A model generated the notes under the pieces. The model searched no databases. It saw only the letters and a program-made list of their open reading frames with translations, and was not told the origin of the DNA. A DNA stretch of 64,000 nucleotides from Microbacterium dextranolyticum (GTDB lineage: Bacteria > Actinomycetota > Actinomycetes > Actinomycetales > Microbacteriaceae), in assembly GCF_016907295.1 (NCBI RefSeq), contig NZ_JAFBBR010000001.1, positions 372,001 through 436,000 of the forward strand, given 5' to 3'. Of the stretch, positions 26,202 to 38,506 are shown piece after piece. A program made the position numbers and the translations under genes. Numbering within the stretch: the first letter of the stretch is position 1; each line of letters opens with the position of its first letter.

Positions 26202-27230
26202 GTGATCATCGACATCCACGGCCACTACACGACCGCCCCTGCTCCGCTCGGCGCGTGGCGGGACCTGCAGATCGCCTTCGCGAACGGCTCGGGCGAGAAG
26301 CCCGACCCGGCCGCCCTGCGCATCGGCGACGACGAGATCCGCGAGACGATCGAGGCGAATCAGCTGCGCCTCATGGACGAGCGCGGCAGCGACCTCACGG
26401 TGTTCAGCCCCCGGGCATCCTTCATGGCGCATCACATCGGCGATCTCGAGGTCAGCGAGACGTGGGCCCGCATCTGCAACGACCTGTGCGCCCGCGTGAG
26501 CGAGCTGTTCCCCGACCGTTTCATCCCGGGCGCGATGCTGCCGCAGTCGCCCGGCGTCGACCCCGCGACGACCGTCGCCGAGCTCACCCGCGCCGTCGAG
26601 GAGCTCGGCGCCGTCGCGGTGAACCTCAATCCCGACCCGTCGGGCGGTCTCTGGAGCGCACCCGCCCTCACCGACCGTTCGTGGTACCCGGTCTACGAGA
26701 AGCTCGTCGAGTACCAGATCCCCGCGATGGTGCACGTCTCGACCTCGTGCAAGAGCGTCTTCCACACGACCGGCGATCACTACCTGAACGCCGACACGAC
26801 GGCCTTCATGCAGCTGCTCAAGGGCGACCTCTTCCGCGATTTCCCCGACCTGAGACTCGTCATCCCGCACGGCGGCGGCGCGGTTCCGTACCACTGGGGC
26901 CGCTTCCGCGGCCTCGCGATGGCACTCGGCAAGCCCGAGCTCGAAGAGCATCTGCTCGGCAACGTCTTCTTCGACACGTGCGTCTACCACCAGCCGGGCA
27001 TCGACCTGCTGACCGAGGTGATCCCGACCGAGAACATCCTGTTCGCGAGCGAGATGATCGGCGCCGTCCGTGACATCGACCCCCGCACCGGCCACCACTT
27101 CGACGACACCAAGCGCTACGTGGATGCCACGCCGAATCTGTCGGACGACGAGCGCGCCCAGGTCTTCGAAGGGAACGCCCGCCGCGTCTACCCCCGCCTC
27201 GACCGCGCGCTCGCCGCTCGCGGACTCTGA
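26202..27230 (+). CDS. ligJ: 4-oxalomesaconate hydratase
   Basis: 342 aa amidohydrolase-fold protein. M-I-I-D-I-H6-G-H8-Y gives the metal-binding HxH, followed later by [14 protein letters not shown] and F-A-S-E-M. Length and motifs match LigJ, which adds water to 4-oxalomesaconate to give 4-carboxy-4-hydroxy-2-oxoadipate. First gene of a tightly packed operon ligJ-ligK-ligI-ligAB-ligC. GTG start; the gene also resembles GalB-unrelated amidohydrolases, but the neighbours fix the assignment. Confidence 0.9.
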   Translation: MIIDIHGHYTTAPAPLGAWRDLQIAFANGSGEKPDPAALRIGDDEIRETIEANQLRLMDERGSDLTVFSPRASFMAHHIGDLEVSETWARICNDLCARVSELFPDRFIPGAMLPQSPGVDPATTVAELTRAVEELGAVAVNLNPDPSGGLWSAPALTDRSWYPVYEKLVEYQIPAMVHVSTSCKSVFHTTGDHYLNADTTAFMQLLKGDLFRDFPDLRLVIPHGGGAVPYHWGRFRGLAMALGKPELEEHLLGNVFFDTCVYHQPGIDLLTEVIPTENILFASEMIGAVRDIDPRTGHHFDDTKRYVDATPNLSDDERAQVFEGNARRVYPRLDRALAARGL

Positions 27231-27252
27231 CCGGATCCGGAGAGGAACCACC

Positions 27253-27960
27253 ATGACCACGACACCGCAGCGCCTGAACGACCTCGGCATCGTCCGCACG
27301 AACATCGAGCGCCCCGACCCCGACGACGTCGCCCGCCTGTCGCAGTTCGGCATCGCGACCGTCCACGAGGCGATGGGCCGCGTGGGCCTCCTGCGTCCCT
27401 ACATCCGCCCCGCCTACACGGGAGCGAAGCTGTGCGGTCCCGCCGTCACGGTGCTGCTGCAGCCCGGCGACAACTGGATGTTCCACGTCGCCGCCGAGCA
27501 GGTGCAGTCCGGCGATGTCGTCGTCGCGGGATGCACGACCGAGAGCGAGGACGGCTTCTTCGGCGACCTGCTGGCCACCTCGCTGGCGGCGCGCGGGTGC
27601 GCCGGCCTCGTGATCGACGGCGGCGTCCGCGACGTCGCCGACCTCGAGAAGATGGACTTTCCGGTGTTCTCCCGCGCGATCAACGCGAAGGGCACGGTCA
27701 AGGCGACGCTGGGCTCCGTCAACATCCCCGTCGTCGTCGCGAATGCGCTCGTGAACCCGGGCGACGTCGTCGTCGCCGACGTCGACGGCGTGGTCGTCGT
27801 GCCGCGCGCGCTCGTCGGCGCCGTGGCGGATGCCGCGGCCGCCCGCGAGGCGAACGAGGGTTCCAAGCGGCAGAAGTTCCGCGAGGGCGTGCTCGGCCTC
27901 GACCTGTACGGCATGCGGGCCCCGCTCGCCGCCGCCGGCCTCGTCTACGTGGAGGACTGA
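27253..27960 (+). CDS. ligK: 4-carboxy-4-hydroxy-2-oxoadipate aldolase
   Basis: 235 aa RraA/HMG-CHA aldolase fold. The G-D-L-L-A-T-S segment and I-D-G-G-V-R-D (Arg/Asp of the divalent-metal and pyruvate site) are present. It cleaves 4-carboxy-4-hydroxy-2-oxoadipate to pyruvate and oxaloacetate, the last step of the 4,5-cleavage route. ATG 27253 with GAGAGG 8 nt upstream. Immediately follows ligJ (22-nt gap). Confidence 0.91.
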   Translation: MTTTPQRLNDLGIVRTNIERPDPDDVARLSQFGIATVHEAMGRVGLLRPYIRPAYTGAKLCGPAVTVLLQPGDNWMFHVAAEQVQSGDVVVAGCTTESEDGFFGDLLATSLAARGCAGLVIDGGVRDVADLEKMDFPVFSRAINAKGTVKATLGSVNIPVVVANALVNPGDVVVADVDGVVVVPRALVGAVADAAAAREANEGSKRQKFREGVLGLDLYGMRAPLAAAGLVYVED

Positions 27961-31294
<3,334 letters not shown>

Positions 31295-31295
<1 letters not shown>

Positions 31296-32386
31296 TGCTG
31301 CCCCGGATCGGTCTGGGGTGCATGAACCTCAGCCACGCCTACGGGCACGCCCCGAGCGATGCGGACGGTCTGGCGCTGCTGCGTGCGGCGCTCGACGACG
31401 GGGTCGCGATGTTCGACACCGCGACCCTCTACGGCGCGGGACGCAACGAGGAGCTCGTCGGTCGTGCCCTCGCCGGCCGTCGTGACGAGGTGCTGCTCGC
31501 GAGCAAGGGCGGCATGGCGATCGTCGACGGCGTGAAGGTCATCGACGGGCGTCCCGAGACGCTGCGCACGCAGGTGGATGCCTCGCTCCGCCGCCTCGGC
31601 GTCGACCACATCGACCTGTACTACCTGCACCGGTGGGACAAGACCGTGCCGATCGGCGAGAGCGTCGGCGCGCTCGCCGAGGCCGTCACCGCCGGGAGGA
31701 TCGGGGCGATCGGCCTCTCGGAGGTCTCCGTCGCGCGCCTGCACGAGGCGTTGCGGGTCGCTCCCATCGCTGCGGTGCAGAACGAGTACTCGCTGTGGAG
31801 TCGCAACCCCGAGCTCGGCATGCTCGAGGCGACGCGCGAGGCGGGCATCGCCCTCGTCGCGTTCTCGCCCGTCGGGCGGGGCTTCCTCGCGGACGGGATC
31901 GGCGAACCGGCGCTGCTGCCCGAGAAGGACATCCGGCGGGGCATGCCGCGGTTCCAGGGGGCGCATTGGGTCGCCAACGCTGCTCTGCTGCCGGCATGGC
32001 GTGCGCTCGCCGCGGAGGCCGGCGTCACGCCCGCCCAGCTCGCGCTCGTCTGGCTGCGCTCGCGCGGCCCGCACGTCGTCTCGATCCCGGGGACGACGAG
32101 CATCGCGCACCTTCGGGAGAACGCCGCCGCGGACGACCTCGTGATCGACGCCGGTCTGCTCGCGCGGGCGGGTGACCTGATCGACACCTCGACGGTCTCG
32201 GGGGAGCGTTACGCGCCCGGGCCCGCGGCGGAGGTCGATGCCGAGACGTTCGGCGATGCGGCATCCGACGCTCCTGCGGATGCGGTGGCCGCGGATGAGG
32301 CGGCGGGCGGGTCTGATCTGTCGCGCGGGTCTGCTGTGTCGTCTTGGGCGCGGTCCGCGGATGGGGCGACCGGAGCTCCCGCGTGA
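31295..32386 (+). CDS. aldo/keto reductase
   Basis: 363 aa. AKR fold with F-D-T-A-T-L-Y-G (catalytic Asp/Tyr), Lys in L-L-A-S-K-G-G and the His in L-Y-Y-L-H-R-W. About 310 residues form the barrel; the last ~50 (Ala/Asp/Ser-rich) are an unusual low-complexity tail. ATG at 31295 overlaps the ligC stop (TGATG). Its role in the pathway is unclear; it may reduce an aldehyde by-product or be a passenger in the operon. Confidence 0.82.
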
Positions 32387-33219
32387 AGGCGATCTCGTCG
32401 ATGGCGACCCGCCGGGTGCTCGCCGAGCTCGCCTCTTACGCACAGGCCGCAGGCCTTCCTGCGCTCGAGATCGAGTCCGTCGGCGGTGTCGACGCGGCTG
32501 CGCGAGTGGCATCCGGTGAGCCGTTCGACCTCGTCTTCCTCGCCGCGGATGCCCTCGCCCGCCTCGCGGGGGCGGGTCACGTCGTTCCGGCGTCGGTGAC
32601 CCCCTTGCTGCTGTCGCAGACCGCCGTCGCGGTGCCGTCGGGGGCAGGGGACCCGGCGGACGCGCACCGTGCGGTGGGCGCTGGCGCGGGGGATTTCGGC
32701 GCGGGGTATCGTGGCGCGGCGGATTCGGGCGTGATGGATTCCGGTGCGGCGGCTTCCGGTGCGGCGGATTCCGGTGTGGCGGCGCCGATCGACGCCGCGG
32801 GCGGGATCGCGCCCGCGTTCCCCGATGCCGCCGCGATGCGGGATGCGCTGCGCGCAACGTCCCGCATCGGATATTCGACGGGGCCGAGCGGCACGGCACT
32901 CCTCCGCCTCGTCGAGCAGTGGGGCCTCTCCGACGAGCTGCACGGCCGCTTGGTGCAGGCGCGTCCTGGCATCCCTGTCGCGCGCTCTCTCGCCAACGGT
33001 GACGTCGACCTCGGATTCCAGCAGCTCAGCGAACTCGTCGGCGCGGACGGCGTGCGGATCCTGGGTGTGCTTCCGACCGACTGCGCGATCGACACGGTCT
33101 TCGCGGGAGCCGTCGCGTCAGCCGCCGCCGATGCGGCCGCCGCTGCGGACATGCTGGAGTTCCTGCATGTCGCCACCCGCCGCGGCGCGGCAGCCGCGCA
33201 CAGCTTCATCGCGCTCTGA
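32383..33219 (+). CDS. ModA-like substrate-binding protein without signal peptide
   Basis: 278 aa resembling type II solute-binding proteins of the molybdate/extracellular-binding family (F-D-L-V-F-L-A-A-D-A-L, T-S-R-I-G-Y-S-T-G-P-S-G-T-A, G-D-V-D-L-G-F-Q-Q-L-S-E-L). It starts with GTG overlapping the AKR stop and has no secretion signal or lipobox, so it is probably cytoplasmic. Residues ~111-135 are five tandem pentapeptides (G-A/V-x-D/A-S) encoded by 15-bp repeats. The 3' end, including the stop, is the first unit of a 17-bp tandem repeat. Function unknown. Confidence 0.72.
   Translation: MKAISSMATRRVLAELASYAQAAGLPALEIESVGGVDAAARVASGEPFDLVFLAADALARLAGAGHVVPASVTPLLLSQTAVAVPSGAGDPADAHRAVGAGAGDFGAGYRGAADSGVMDSGAAASGAADSGVAAPIDAAGGIAPAFPDAAAMRDALRATSRIGYSTGPSGTALLRLVEQWGLSDELHGRLVQARPGIPVARSLANGDVDLGFQQLSELVGADGVRILGVLPTDCAIDTVFAGAVASAAADAAAAADMLEFLHVATRRGAAAAHSFIAL
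32713..32787 (+). repeat. in-frame 15-bp tandem repeat in the ModA-like gene
   Basis: Five units such as GGTGCGGCGGATTCC encode G-A-A-D-S type pentapeptides. This insertion is absent from the expected fold. Confidence 0.75.
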
Positions 33220-33339
33220 CCTTCATCGCGCTCTGACCTTCATCGCGCTCTGACCCGGGTCGCGCTCTGACCCGGGTCGCGCTCTGACCTTCATCGCGCT
33301 CTGACCCGGGTCGCGCTCTGACCCGGGTCCCTCAGAACG
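33204..33339. repeat. 17-bp tandem repeat starting inside the gene end
   Basis: Seven full units (CTTCATCGCGCTCTGAC four times, CCGGGTCGCGCTCTGAC three times) and one degenerate unit. The first unit contains the last codons F-I-A-L-stop of the ModA-like gene, so the gene's 3' end was amplified into the intergenic region. Confidence 0.9.
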
Positions 33340-33406
33340 GTCGTGCTCTGGCCTGGTCCGCTCTGGCCGGGCTCGTCACCTCGCAGCTGTGCTCCCGCCG
33401 CCGGGC

Positions 33407-33460
33407 CGTGTCCCACTTTCTGTTGTTCCGGATGCCTGGAAGCGACAGTTTCCGGGACAT
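33407..33460. repeat. family A intergenic inverted repeat, copy 3
   Basis: Left arm GTGTCCCACTTTCTGTTGTT (33408-33427) and a diverged right arm GCGACAGTTTCCGGGACA (33442-33459) around GGATGCCTGGAA. It is followed by GGGACA motifs at about 33454, 33475 and 33495. Confidence 0.75.
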
Positions 33461-33557
33461 GCCCCACCGCAATGGGGACATGCTTCGCCGAAACGGGGAC
33501 GCCTCCGGTTCGGCGCGTGAAAGCCACGGCACGGCGCGCCCGCATCTCACCCGGTCG

Positions 33558-33608
33558 TGTCCCACTTTCTGTCGTTTCGGATGCCTGCGAGCGACAGAAA
33601 GTGGGACA
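33558..33608. repeat. family A intergenic inverted repeat, copy 4
   Basis: Perfect 17-bp arms TGTCCCACTTTCTGTCG (33558-33574) and complement (33592-33608) with a 17-nt loop TTTCGGATGCCTGCGAG. The best-preserved copy. Confidence 0.88.
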
Positions 33609-33733
33609 TCCTTCACGTCAATGGGGACGGCCGTCGCCGAATCTGGGACATGCCTCACAGACGGGGGCGTCGCCGGTCTGGAGCGCGGATGCCAGTGTGG
33701 CGTGCGCCCCGGCGGAGTGCGTACCCCTCGGGC

Positions 33734-33832
33734 CGTGTCCCACTTTCTGTTGTTCGGGACGCCTGGAAGCGACAGTTTGTGGGACATCCCTCACCGAAAC
33801 TGGGACATGGCCCGCAGAAAGTGGGACACGGG
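33734..33832. repeat. family A intergenic inverted repeat, copy 5
   Basis: Left arm at 33736-33753 pairs with GCGACAGTTTGTGGGACA (33770-33786). Two more right-arm-like units end in TGGGACA (about 33801-33807 and 33823-33829), the last being an exact CAGAAAGTGGGACAC. Confidence 0.78.
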
Positions 33833-33915
33833 GGCGGAGAGGCGCCGCCGGCGGAATCGCCGGTCTCGCACCGTCGAGAGCGACTCGGGTCCCGCGGGCA
33901 GGGCAGAATGAGAGA

Positions 33916-35817
33916 ATGCCCGCTCTTCGTTCCCGCACTGTCACCCACGGCCGCAACATGGCCGGCGCCCGCGCACTGCTGCGCGCTGCCGGCGTCGACG
34001 CCGCCGACTTCGGCAAGCCGCTCATCGCGGTCGCGAACAGCTTCACCGAGTTCGTGCCCGGCCACACGCACCTCGCGCCGGTCGGACGCATCGTCTCCGA
34101 GGCGATCCACGCCGCGGGCGGCATCGCGCGCGAGTTCAACACGATCGCCGTCGACGACGGCATCGCGATGGGCCACGGCGGCATGCTCTACTCGCTGCCC
34201 TCGCGCGACCTGATCGCCGACTCGGTCGAGTACATGGTCAACGCGCACTGCGCCGACGCCCTGGTCTGCATCTCGAACTGCGACAAGATCACGCCCGGCA
34301 TGCTCATGGCAGCGCTCCGACTGAACATCCCCGTCGTGTTCGTCTCGGGTGGACCGATGGAGTCCGGCCGCGCCGTCCTCACCGACGGATCGGTGCGCAC
34401 GCTCGATCTCGTCGATGCGATCTCGGATGCCGTCAACGAGAACATCTCCGACGCCGACATCCAGCGCATCGAAGAGCAGGCCTGTCCCACGTGCGGATCG
34501 TGCTCGGGCATGTTCACCGCGAACTCGATGAACTGCCTCACCGAGGCGCTCGGGCTCTCGCTCCCCGGCAACGGGTCGGTCCTCGCGACCCACACGGCGC
34601 GCAAGGCCCTCTACGAGAAGGCCGGCGCCCTCGCGGTGCAGCTCGCGCACCGCTACTACGACGAGGACGACGCCTCGGTGCTGCCCCGCAACATCGCGAC
34701 CCCGGGCGCGTTCGCCAACGCCATGACCCTCGACATCGCGATGGGCGGGTCGACCAACACGATCCTGCACCTGCTCGCGGCCGCGCACGAGGCGGGCGTC
34801 GAGTTCGGTCTCGATGAGATCGATGCCATCTCGCGCCGCGTTCCGTGTCTCGCGAAGGTCGCGCCCAACCCGGCCTACGGCCGCATGTACTACATGGAGG
34901 ACGTCCACCGCGCCGGCGGCATCCCCGCCATCCTCGGCGAGCTCCGCCGCGGCGGCCTGCTCGACGAGTCGGTGCACACGGTGCACGCGGATGGTCTCGA
35001 CGACTGGCTCGGCATCTGGGACATCCGCGGCGGCAGCGCGTCGGACGAGGCCCTCGACCTCTGGCATGCCGCGCCCGGCGGGCGCCGCTCGTCGACCGCG
35101 TTCTCGCAGTCCGAGCGCTGGACCGAGCTCGATGAGGATGCCGCGGACGGCTGCATCCGCGATGTCGCCCACGCCTACTCGGCGGACGGTGGCCTCGCCG
35201 TGCTGCGCGGCAACATCGCCGTCGACGGTGCCGTCGTCAAGACCGCCGGCGTCGACCCGTCGATCTGGACGTTCTCGGGCCCCGCGGTCGTCTGCGAGTC
35301 GCAGGACGAGGCGGTCGAGAAGATCCTCGCCAAGCAGGTGAAAGCCGGCGACGTCGTCGTCATCCGTTACGAGGGCCCCAAGGGTGGTCCCGGTATGCAG
35401 GAGATGCTCTACCCGACGTCGTTCCTCAAGGGACGCGGCCTCGGTAAGCAGTGCGCGCTCATCACCGACGGTCGCTTCTCGGGCGGCACCTCGGGCCTCT
35501 CGATCGGGCACGTCTCGCCCGAAGCGGCATCCGGCGGCGTCATCGCGCTCGTCGAGGACGGCGACATCATCTCGATCGACATCCCGACGCGGGCGATCTC
35601 GCTCGAGGTCGAGCCCGCCGTGCTCGAGGAGCGGCGCGCGCGTCTGCTCGAGGAGGGCGGCTACCGCCCTCGCTCGCGCGAGCGCGTGGTCTCGCCCGCG
35701 CTCCGGGCCTACGCGGCCATGGCGCTGTCGGCCGACAAGGGTGCCGTGCGCGATGTGGATGCCGTCGAGCGCGCCATGGCCCGCGTCGCCCGCGACGAGG
35801 CCTCCGTCACCGTCTGA
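33916..35817 (+). CDS. ilvD: dihydroxy-acid dehydratase
   Basis: 633 aa IlvD. Cluster ligands and catalytic residues are conserved: N-C122-D-K-I-T-P-G, C190-P-T-C193-G-S-C196-S-G-M-F and the C-terminal [10 protein letters not shown]. It dehydrates 2,3-dihydroxy-isovalerate and -methylvalerate in valine/isoleucine synthesis, cytosolic, with an Fe-S cluster and Mg2+. ATG 33916 gives the usual N-terminus (R-S-R-T-V-T-H-G); CAGAAT lies 6 nt upstream, so it may be leaderless. No other branched-chain genes are nearby. Confidence 0.96.
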   Translation: MPALRSRTVTHGRNMAGARALLRAAGVDAADFGKPLIAVANSFTEFVPGHTHLAPVGRIVSEAIHAAGGIAREFNTIAVDDGIAMGHGGMLYSLPSRDLIADSVEYMVNAHCADALVCISNCDKITPGMLMAALRLNIPVVFVSGGPMESGRAVLTDGSVRTLDLVDAISDAVNENISDADIQRIEEQACPTCGSCSGMFTANSMNCLTEALGLSLPGNGSVLATHTARKALYEKAGALAVQLAHRYYDEDDASVLPRNIATPGAFANAMTLDIAMGGSTNTILHLLAAAHEAGVEFGLDEIDAISRRVPCLAKVAPNPAYGRMYYMEDVHRAGGIPAILGELRRGGLLDESVHTVHADGLDDWLGIWDIRGGSASDEALDLWHAAPGGRRSSTAFSQSERWTELDEDAADGCIRDVAHAYSADGGLAVLRGNIAVDGAVVKTAGVDPSIWTFSGPAVVCESQDEAVEKILAKQVKAGDVVVIRYEGPKGGPGMQEMLYPTSFLKGRGLGKQCALITDGRFSGGTSGLSIGHVSPEAASGGVIALVEDGDIISIDIPTRAISLEVEPAVLEERRARLLEEGGYRPRSRERVVSPALRAYAAMALSADKGAVRDVDAVERAMARVARDEASVTV

Positions 35818-35871
35818 CCTCGCCGGCGCACGCGTCGGCGCCGATCGGACCACGCTCCTGCGCCTGCCGGC

Positions 35872-35937
35872 ACAGGAGGATCGGCGAGAACAGGACGTTC
35901 GTGCGCCCGGGCATCCTGTGTTCGCCGATTGTCCTGT
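35872..35937. repeat. family B intergenic inverted repeat, copy 1
   Basis: 24-bp arms (35872-35895, 35914-35937) with core GATCGGCGA and ACAGGA ends, 20 of 24 positions paired, loop of 18 nt. Confidence 0.85.
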
Positions 35938-35940
35938 TTT

Positions 35941-36006
35941 CCTCGACGTCGTTCGCAACACGCCTCGACGTCGTTCGCAACACCCGTCGGCGCCGCCCGT
36001 GACACG
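35941..36006. repeat. 22-bp direct repeat between the family B copies
   Basis: Two near-identical units (35941-35962, 35963-35984; core CTCGACGTCGTTCGCAACAC) followed by one or two diverged units that run into the second family B arm. Confidence 0.8.
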
Positions 36007-36023
36007 CGTCGGCGTCTTTCGGT

Positions 36024-36089
36024 ACAGGAGAATCGGCCAGAACAGGATGCCCGTGGCGCGAAGCATCCTGTCGTCGCCGATCCTCCTGT
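36024..36089. repeat. family B intergenic inverted repeat, copy 2
   Basis: 24-bp arms (36024-36047, 36066-36089), again ACAGGA ... ATCGGC ... ACAGGA, with an 18-nt loop, the same size as copy 1. Confidence 0.85.
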
Positions 36090-36188
36090 TCGGGGAAGCT
36101 CCACCCGCCGCCGCCGCCGCCGGCACCCGCGCCATTCGTACCGGCCGCCGGCCCCGCTCCCGCACCCGCCGCCCGAACGCGCCCCGGC

Positions 36189-36833
36189 CTACGCCGCGAC
36201 GCGGAACGTCCGCGCGAAGCGGTCGAGCAGTTCGGGGGCGCCGGTGAGCACCCGCACGATCCCCGTCTCGATCGCGCGCGCGGGGGCGAGATCGCCCGAC
36301 AGAAGACGTCGGATGCCCGGACCCGCCGCGAACGACAGATCGACGTCCTCGGCGCCGCCGCGCGCGATCGCGAGAGTGGGGCCCGCGACGCGCACCTGCA
36401 GGTCGACCTCGCCGAGCCGTGCCGCGTACGCCGTCGCCGGGAGCAGTGCTGCGGCATCCGCCTGGAACGTCGAACGCAACGCAATCGTGAGCGCATCGGG
36501 AGTCACGACCTGCTCGTCGCGTGGTTCGTCGAGCGCTTTGAAGCCCCACGCGCTGAGCGCGAGCACCACCGGTTCGAGCTCGTGCCCGTACGCGGTGAGC
36601 TCGTAGATGATGATCCGCGACCGCGGGGCCCGGCGGATGATGCCTGCCGCCTGCAGTTCTTTCAGCCGCGTTGCGAGCACGTTCGAGGGGATGCGCGGCA
36701 GCCCCGCCGCCAGTTCGCCGTAGCGCCGCGGCCCCACGAGCAGGTCGCGGACGATGAGCAGCGCCCACCGTTCACCGACCAGCTCGAGGGCGCGGGTGAC
36801 CCCGCAGTACTGGCCGTACTCGCGCGCCGCCAC
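36189..36833 (-). CDS. HxlR-family transcriptional regulator
   Basis: 214 aa. The N-terminal HxlR winged helix contains Y-G-Q-Y-C-G-V-T-R-A-L-E-L-V-G-E-R-W-A-L-L-I-V-R-D-L-L (Cys near residue 10) and P-R-R-Y-G-E-L-A. An additional C-terminal domain of about 100 residues is SCP2/sterol-binding-like in position. GTG 36831-36833 is 7 nt beyond the VOC gene stop, so the pair is an operon. A near-perfect HxlR-type palindrome stands before the VOC gene. Confidence 0.82.
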   Translation of the reverse strand: MAAREYGQYCGVTRALELVGERWALLIVRDLLVGPRRYGELAAGLPRIPSNVLATRLKELQAAGIIRRAPRSRIIIYELTAYGHELEPVVLALSAWGFKALDEPRDEQVVTPDALTIALRSTFQADAAALLPATAYAARLGEVDLQVRVAGPTLAIARGGAEDVDLSFAAGPGIRRLLSGDLAPARAIETGIVRVLTGAPELLDRFARTFRVAA

Positions 36834-36840
36834 GGATCGC

Positions 36841-37302
36841 TCAGTCGCCCGACTCGGCGTGCGGGTCGGCTCCCGAGGACTCCAGGTACGCGGCAGGTCC
36901 CTGCTCGGCGGCGATCGGATCCATCCAACCGAAGTCGATGATGTTGCCGTCCGGGTCGGTGACGTTCCGCTGGTACATGAAGCCGTAGTCGGACGGCGGC
37001 TGGGCCTCGGTGCCGCCGGCGGCGAGGCCGCGCTCGACGGCGGCATCCACGTCGGCGCGACTGTCGAGGAAGATCGAGGTGCCGCTCGTCGGGTTCTTCG
37101 CGGGATCGCCCAGCGGCAGGTCGGTGAAGGTCTGGTAGAACTCGCGCGTGACGATCATGGCGTAGCTGTGGTCCTTCTCGATCACGACGCAGGCGGCGTT
37201 GTGGTCGGTGAAGGCGGGGTTGATCTCGAACCCGAGGGCTTCCCAGAACGCCTTCGAGCGATCGAGGTCGGTGACGGGCATGTTGATGAACAGAGTGGGC
37301 AT
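36841..37302 (-). CDS. VOC-family (glyoxalase/bleomycin-resistance-like) protein
   Basis: 153 aa single VOC module pair: N-M-P-V-T-D-L-D-R-S-K-A-F-W-E-A-L-G-F at the start and V-T-D-P-D-G-N-I-I-D-F-G near the end. These proteins bind a metal or small hydrophobic compound; substrate unknown. ATG 37300-37302 with GGAGG 5 nt upstream. First gene of a two-gene operon with the HxlR regulator. Confidence 0.83.
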   Translation of the reverse strand: MPTLFINMPVTDLDRSKAFWEALGFEINPAFTDHNAACVVIEKDHSYAMIVTREFYQTFTDLPLGDPAKNPTSGTSIFLDSRADVDAAVERGLAAGGTEAQPPSDYGFMYQRNVTDPDGNIIDFGWMDPIAAEQGPAAYLESSGADPHAESGD

Positions 37303-37344
37303 GGATGCCTCCGGTCTCGTCGGGTCCGATGCGGACACCGCTCA

Positions 37345-37363
37345 CACTTGCAAAAAGCAAGTG
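37345..37363. promoter_or_regulatory. HxlR operator candidate
   Basis: Perfect palindrome CACTTGC-AAAAA-GCAAGTG, 43 bp upstream of the VOC start. The ACTTGC-type half-site is known for several HxlR-family regulators. Confidence 0.6.
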
Positions 37364-37522
37364 ACCCGTCAAGAGGGGATCGCGCGAACATGGGCGCAGA
37401 CCGACGCGATCGCCCGCTTCGCGAGGGTGCGCGGACCGTCGCGTCGTCCGGGTCCAGGACGGCGACGTCCGCCCGCACGGCGACCGTCCCGCCGCCGGAG
37501 GGGGCGTCCGGGAAGGTCCCCG

Positions 37523-38404
37523 TCAGAAGATGATCGTGTGGTTGCCCTGCCGGATGACGCGGTCCTGAGCGTGCCACAGCACCGCGCGCGAAAGCACCTG
37601 GCGCTCCACGTCGGCGCCGCGCCGGGCGAGCTCGGCCGACGACTCCGCGTGTGTCACGCGCACCGTGTCCTGCTCGATGATCGGGCCCTCGTCGAGGTCG
37701 CCGGTCACGTAGTGCGAGGTGGCGCCGATGAGCTTCACGCCGCGTTCCTTCGCCTTCTTGTACGGCTCGGCGCCGATGAAGGCGGGCAGGAACGAGTGGT
37801 GGATGTTGATCACCGGCACACCGAGGCGGTCAAGGAACTCGGGCGAGAGGATCTGCATGTACCGCGCCAGTACGACGAAGTCGACGTTGCCGACGAGGAG
37901 CTTCAGGATCTCCTCCTCCGACGCCGACTTGTCGGGGCCGACGACCGACGGCACGTGGAAGAACGGCACGCCGAAGCTGCGCACGTCTTCGGCGGTGGCG
38001 GTGTGGTTGGAGATCACCATCGGGATCGTCACCGGCAGGTCGCCGCGACGGTGCCGCCACAGCAGGTCGAGCAGACAGTGGTCCTGCTTCGAGGCCAGGA
38101 TCGCCATGCGTTTGGGGACCGACTGATCGGTCAGCGACCACTCGAGCCCGAACTCCCCGAGCGTGCGGGCGATGTCGGCCTCGATCGCCGGCCGGTCGGC
38201 GGCGAAGTCGGGGCGGTGGAACACGATCCTCTGGAAGTACGCCCCGCCGCGATGGTCGTCGGAGAACTGGTCGAAGGCCACGATGTTCCCGCCGATGCGC
38301 GTGATCATCGCCGACACCGCGGCGACGATCCCCGGCTGATCGCTGCCGTAGGAGACGAGGCAGGCGTGATCGGTCGGCAGGTGGGCGCTGTGTTCGGGAG
38401 CCAT
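37523..38404 (-). CDS. purU: formyltetrahydrofolate deformylase
   Basis: 293 aa. An N-terminal ACT domain (S-Y-G-S-D-Q-P-G-I-V-A-A-V) is followed by a formyltransferase domain with V-I-N-I-H-H-S-F-L-P-A-F and G-A-T-S-H-Y-V-T-x-D-L-D-E-G-P-I, which hold the catalytic Asn/His/Asp. It hydrolyses 10-formyl-THF to THF and formate, balancing the C1 pool. ATG 38402-38404 with CAGAAT 6 nt upstream (possibly leaderless). The next gene upstream is a MetE-like methyltransferase. Confidence 0.94.
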   Translation of the reverse strand: MAPEHSAHLPTDHACLVSYGSDQPGIVAAVSAMITRIGGNIVAFDQFSDDHRGGAYFQRIVFHRPDFAADRPAIEADIARTLGEFGLEWSLTDQSVPKRMAILASKQDHCLLDLLWRHRRGDLPVTIPMVISNHTATAEDVRSFGVPFFHVPSVVGPDKSASEEEILKLLVGNVDFVVLARYMQILSPEFLDRLGVPVINIHHSFLPAFIGAEPYKKAKERGVKLIGATSHYVTGDLDEGPIIEQDTVRVTHAESSAELARRGADVERQVLSRAVLWHAQDRVIRQGNHTIIF

Positions 38405-38506
38405 TCTTCGATTCTGCCGCAGGCGAGGGGGCACCTCGGCATCGGCGTCCGCGCGACCTCGACGCGTCGGGTCTGCGCGGACGCCGGTGGGGGAGCCGTG
38501 ACGGAC

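Larger units (their letters stand above)
33220..33915. other. repeat-filled intergenic region before ilvD
   Basis: 696 bp with no credible gene. It holds the 17-bp tandem repeat and then three family A inverted repeats with interspersed GGGACA units (each listed). A long reading frame in phase with ilvD translates the repeats and is not coding. Confidence 0.8.
35818..36188. other. repeat-filled intergenic region after ilvD
   Basis: 371 bp without a gene between convergent ilvD and the HxlR gene. It contains two family B inverted repeats separated by a 22-bp direct repeat. Confidence 0.8.

Noticed and set aside
33204..33832. Possible CRISPR array
   Set aside because: The repeats are 17 bp and contiguous without spacers, or are imperfect inverted repeats; there are no cas genes.
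33655..36768. 1037-codon open frame on the minus strand
   Set aside because: It lies antisense to ilvD and reads through both repeat regions; composition is Arg/Gly/Val-rich as expected for a shadow frame in high-GC DNA.
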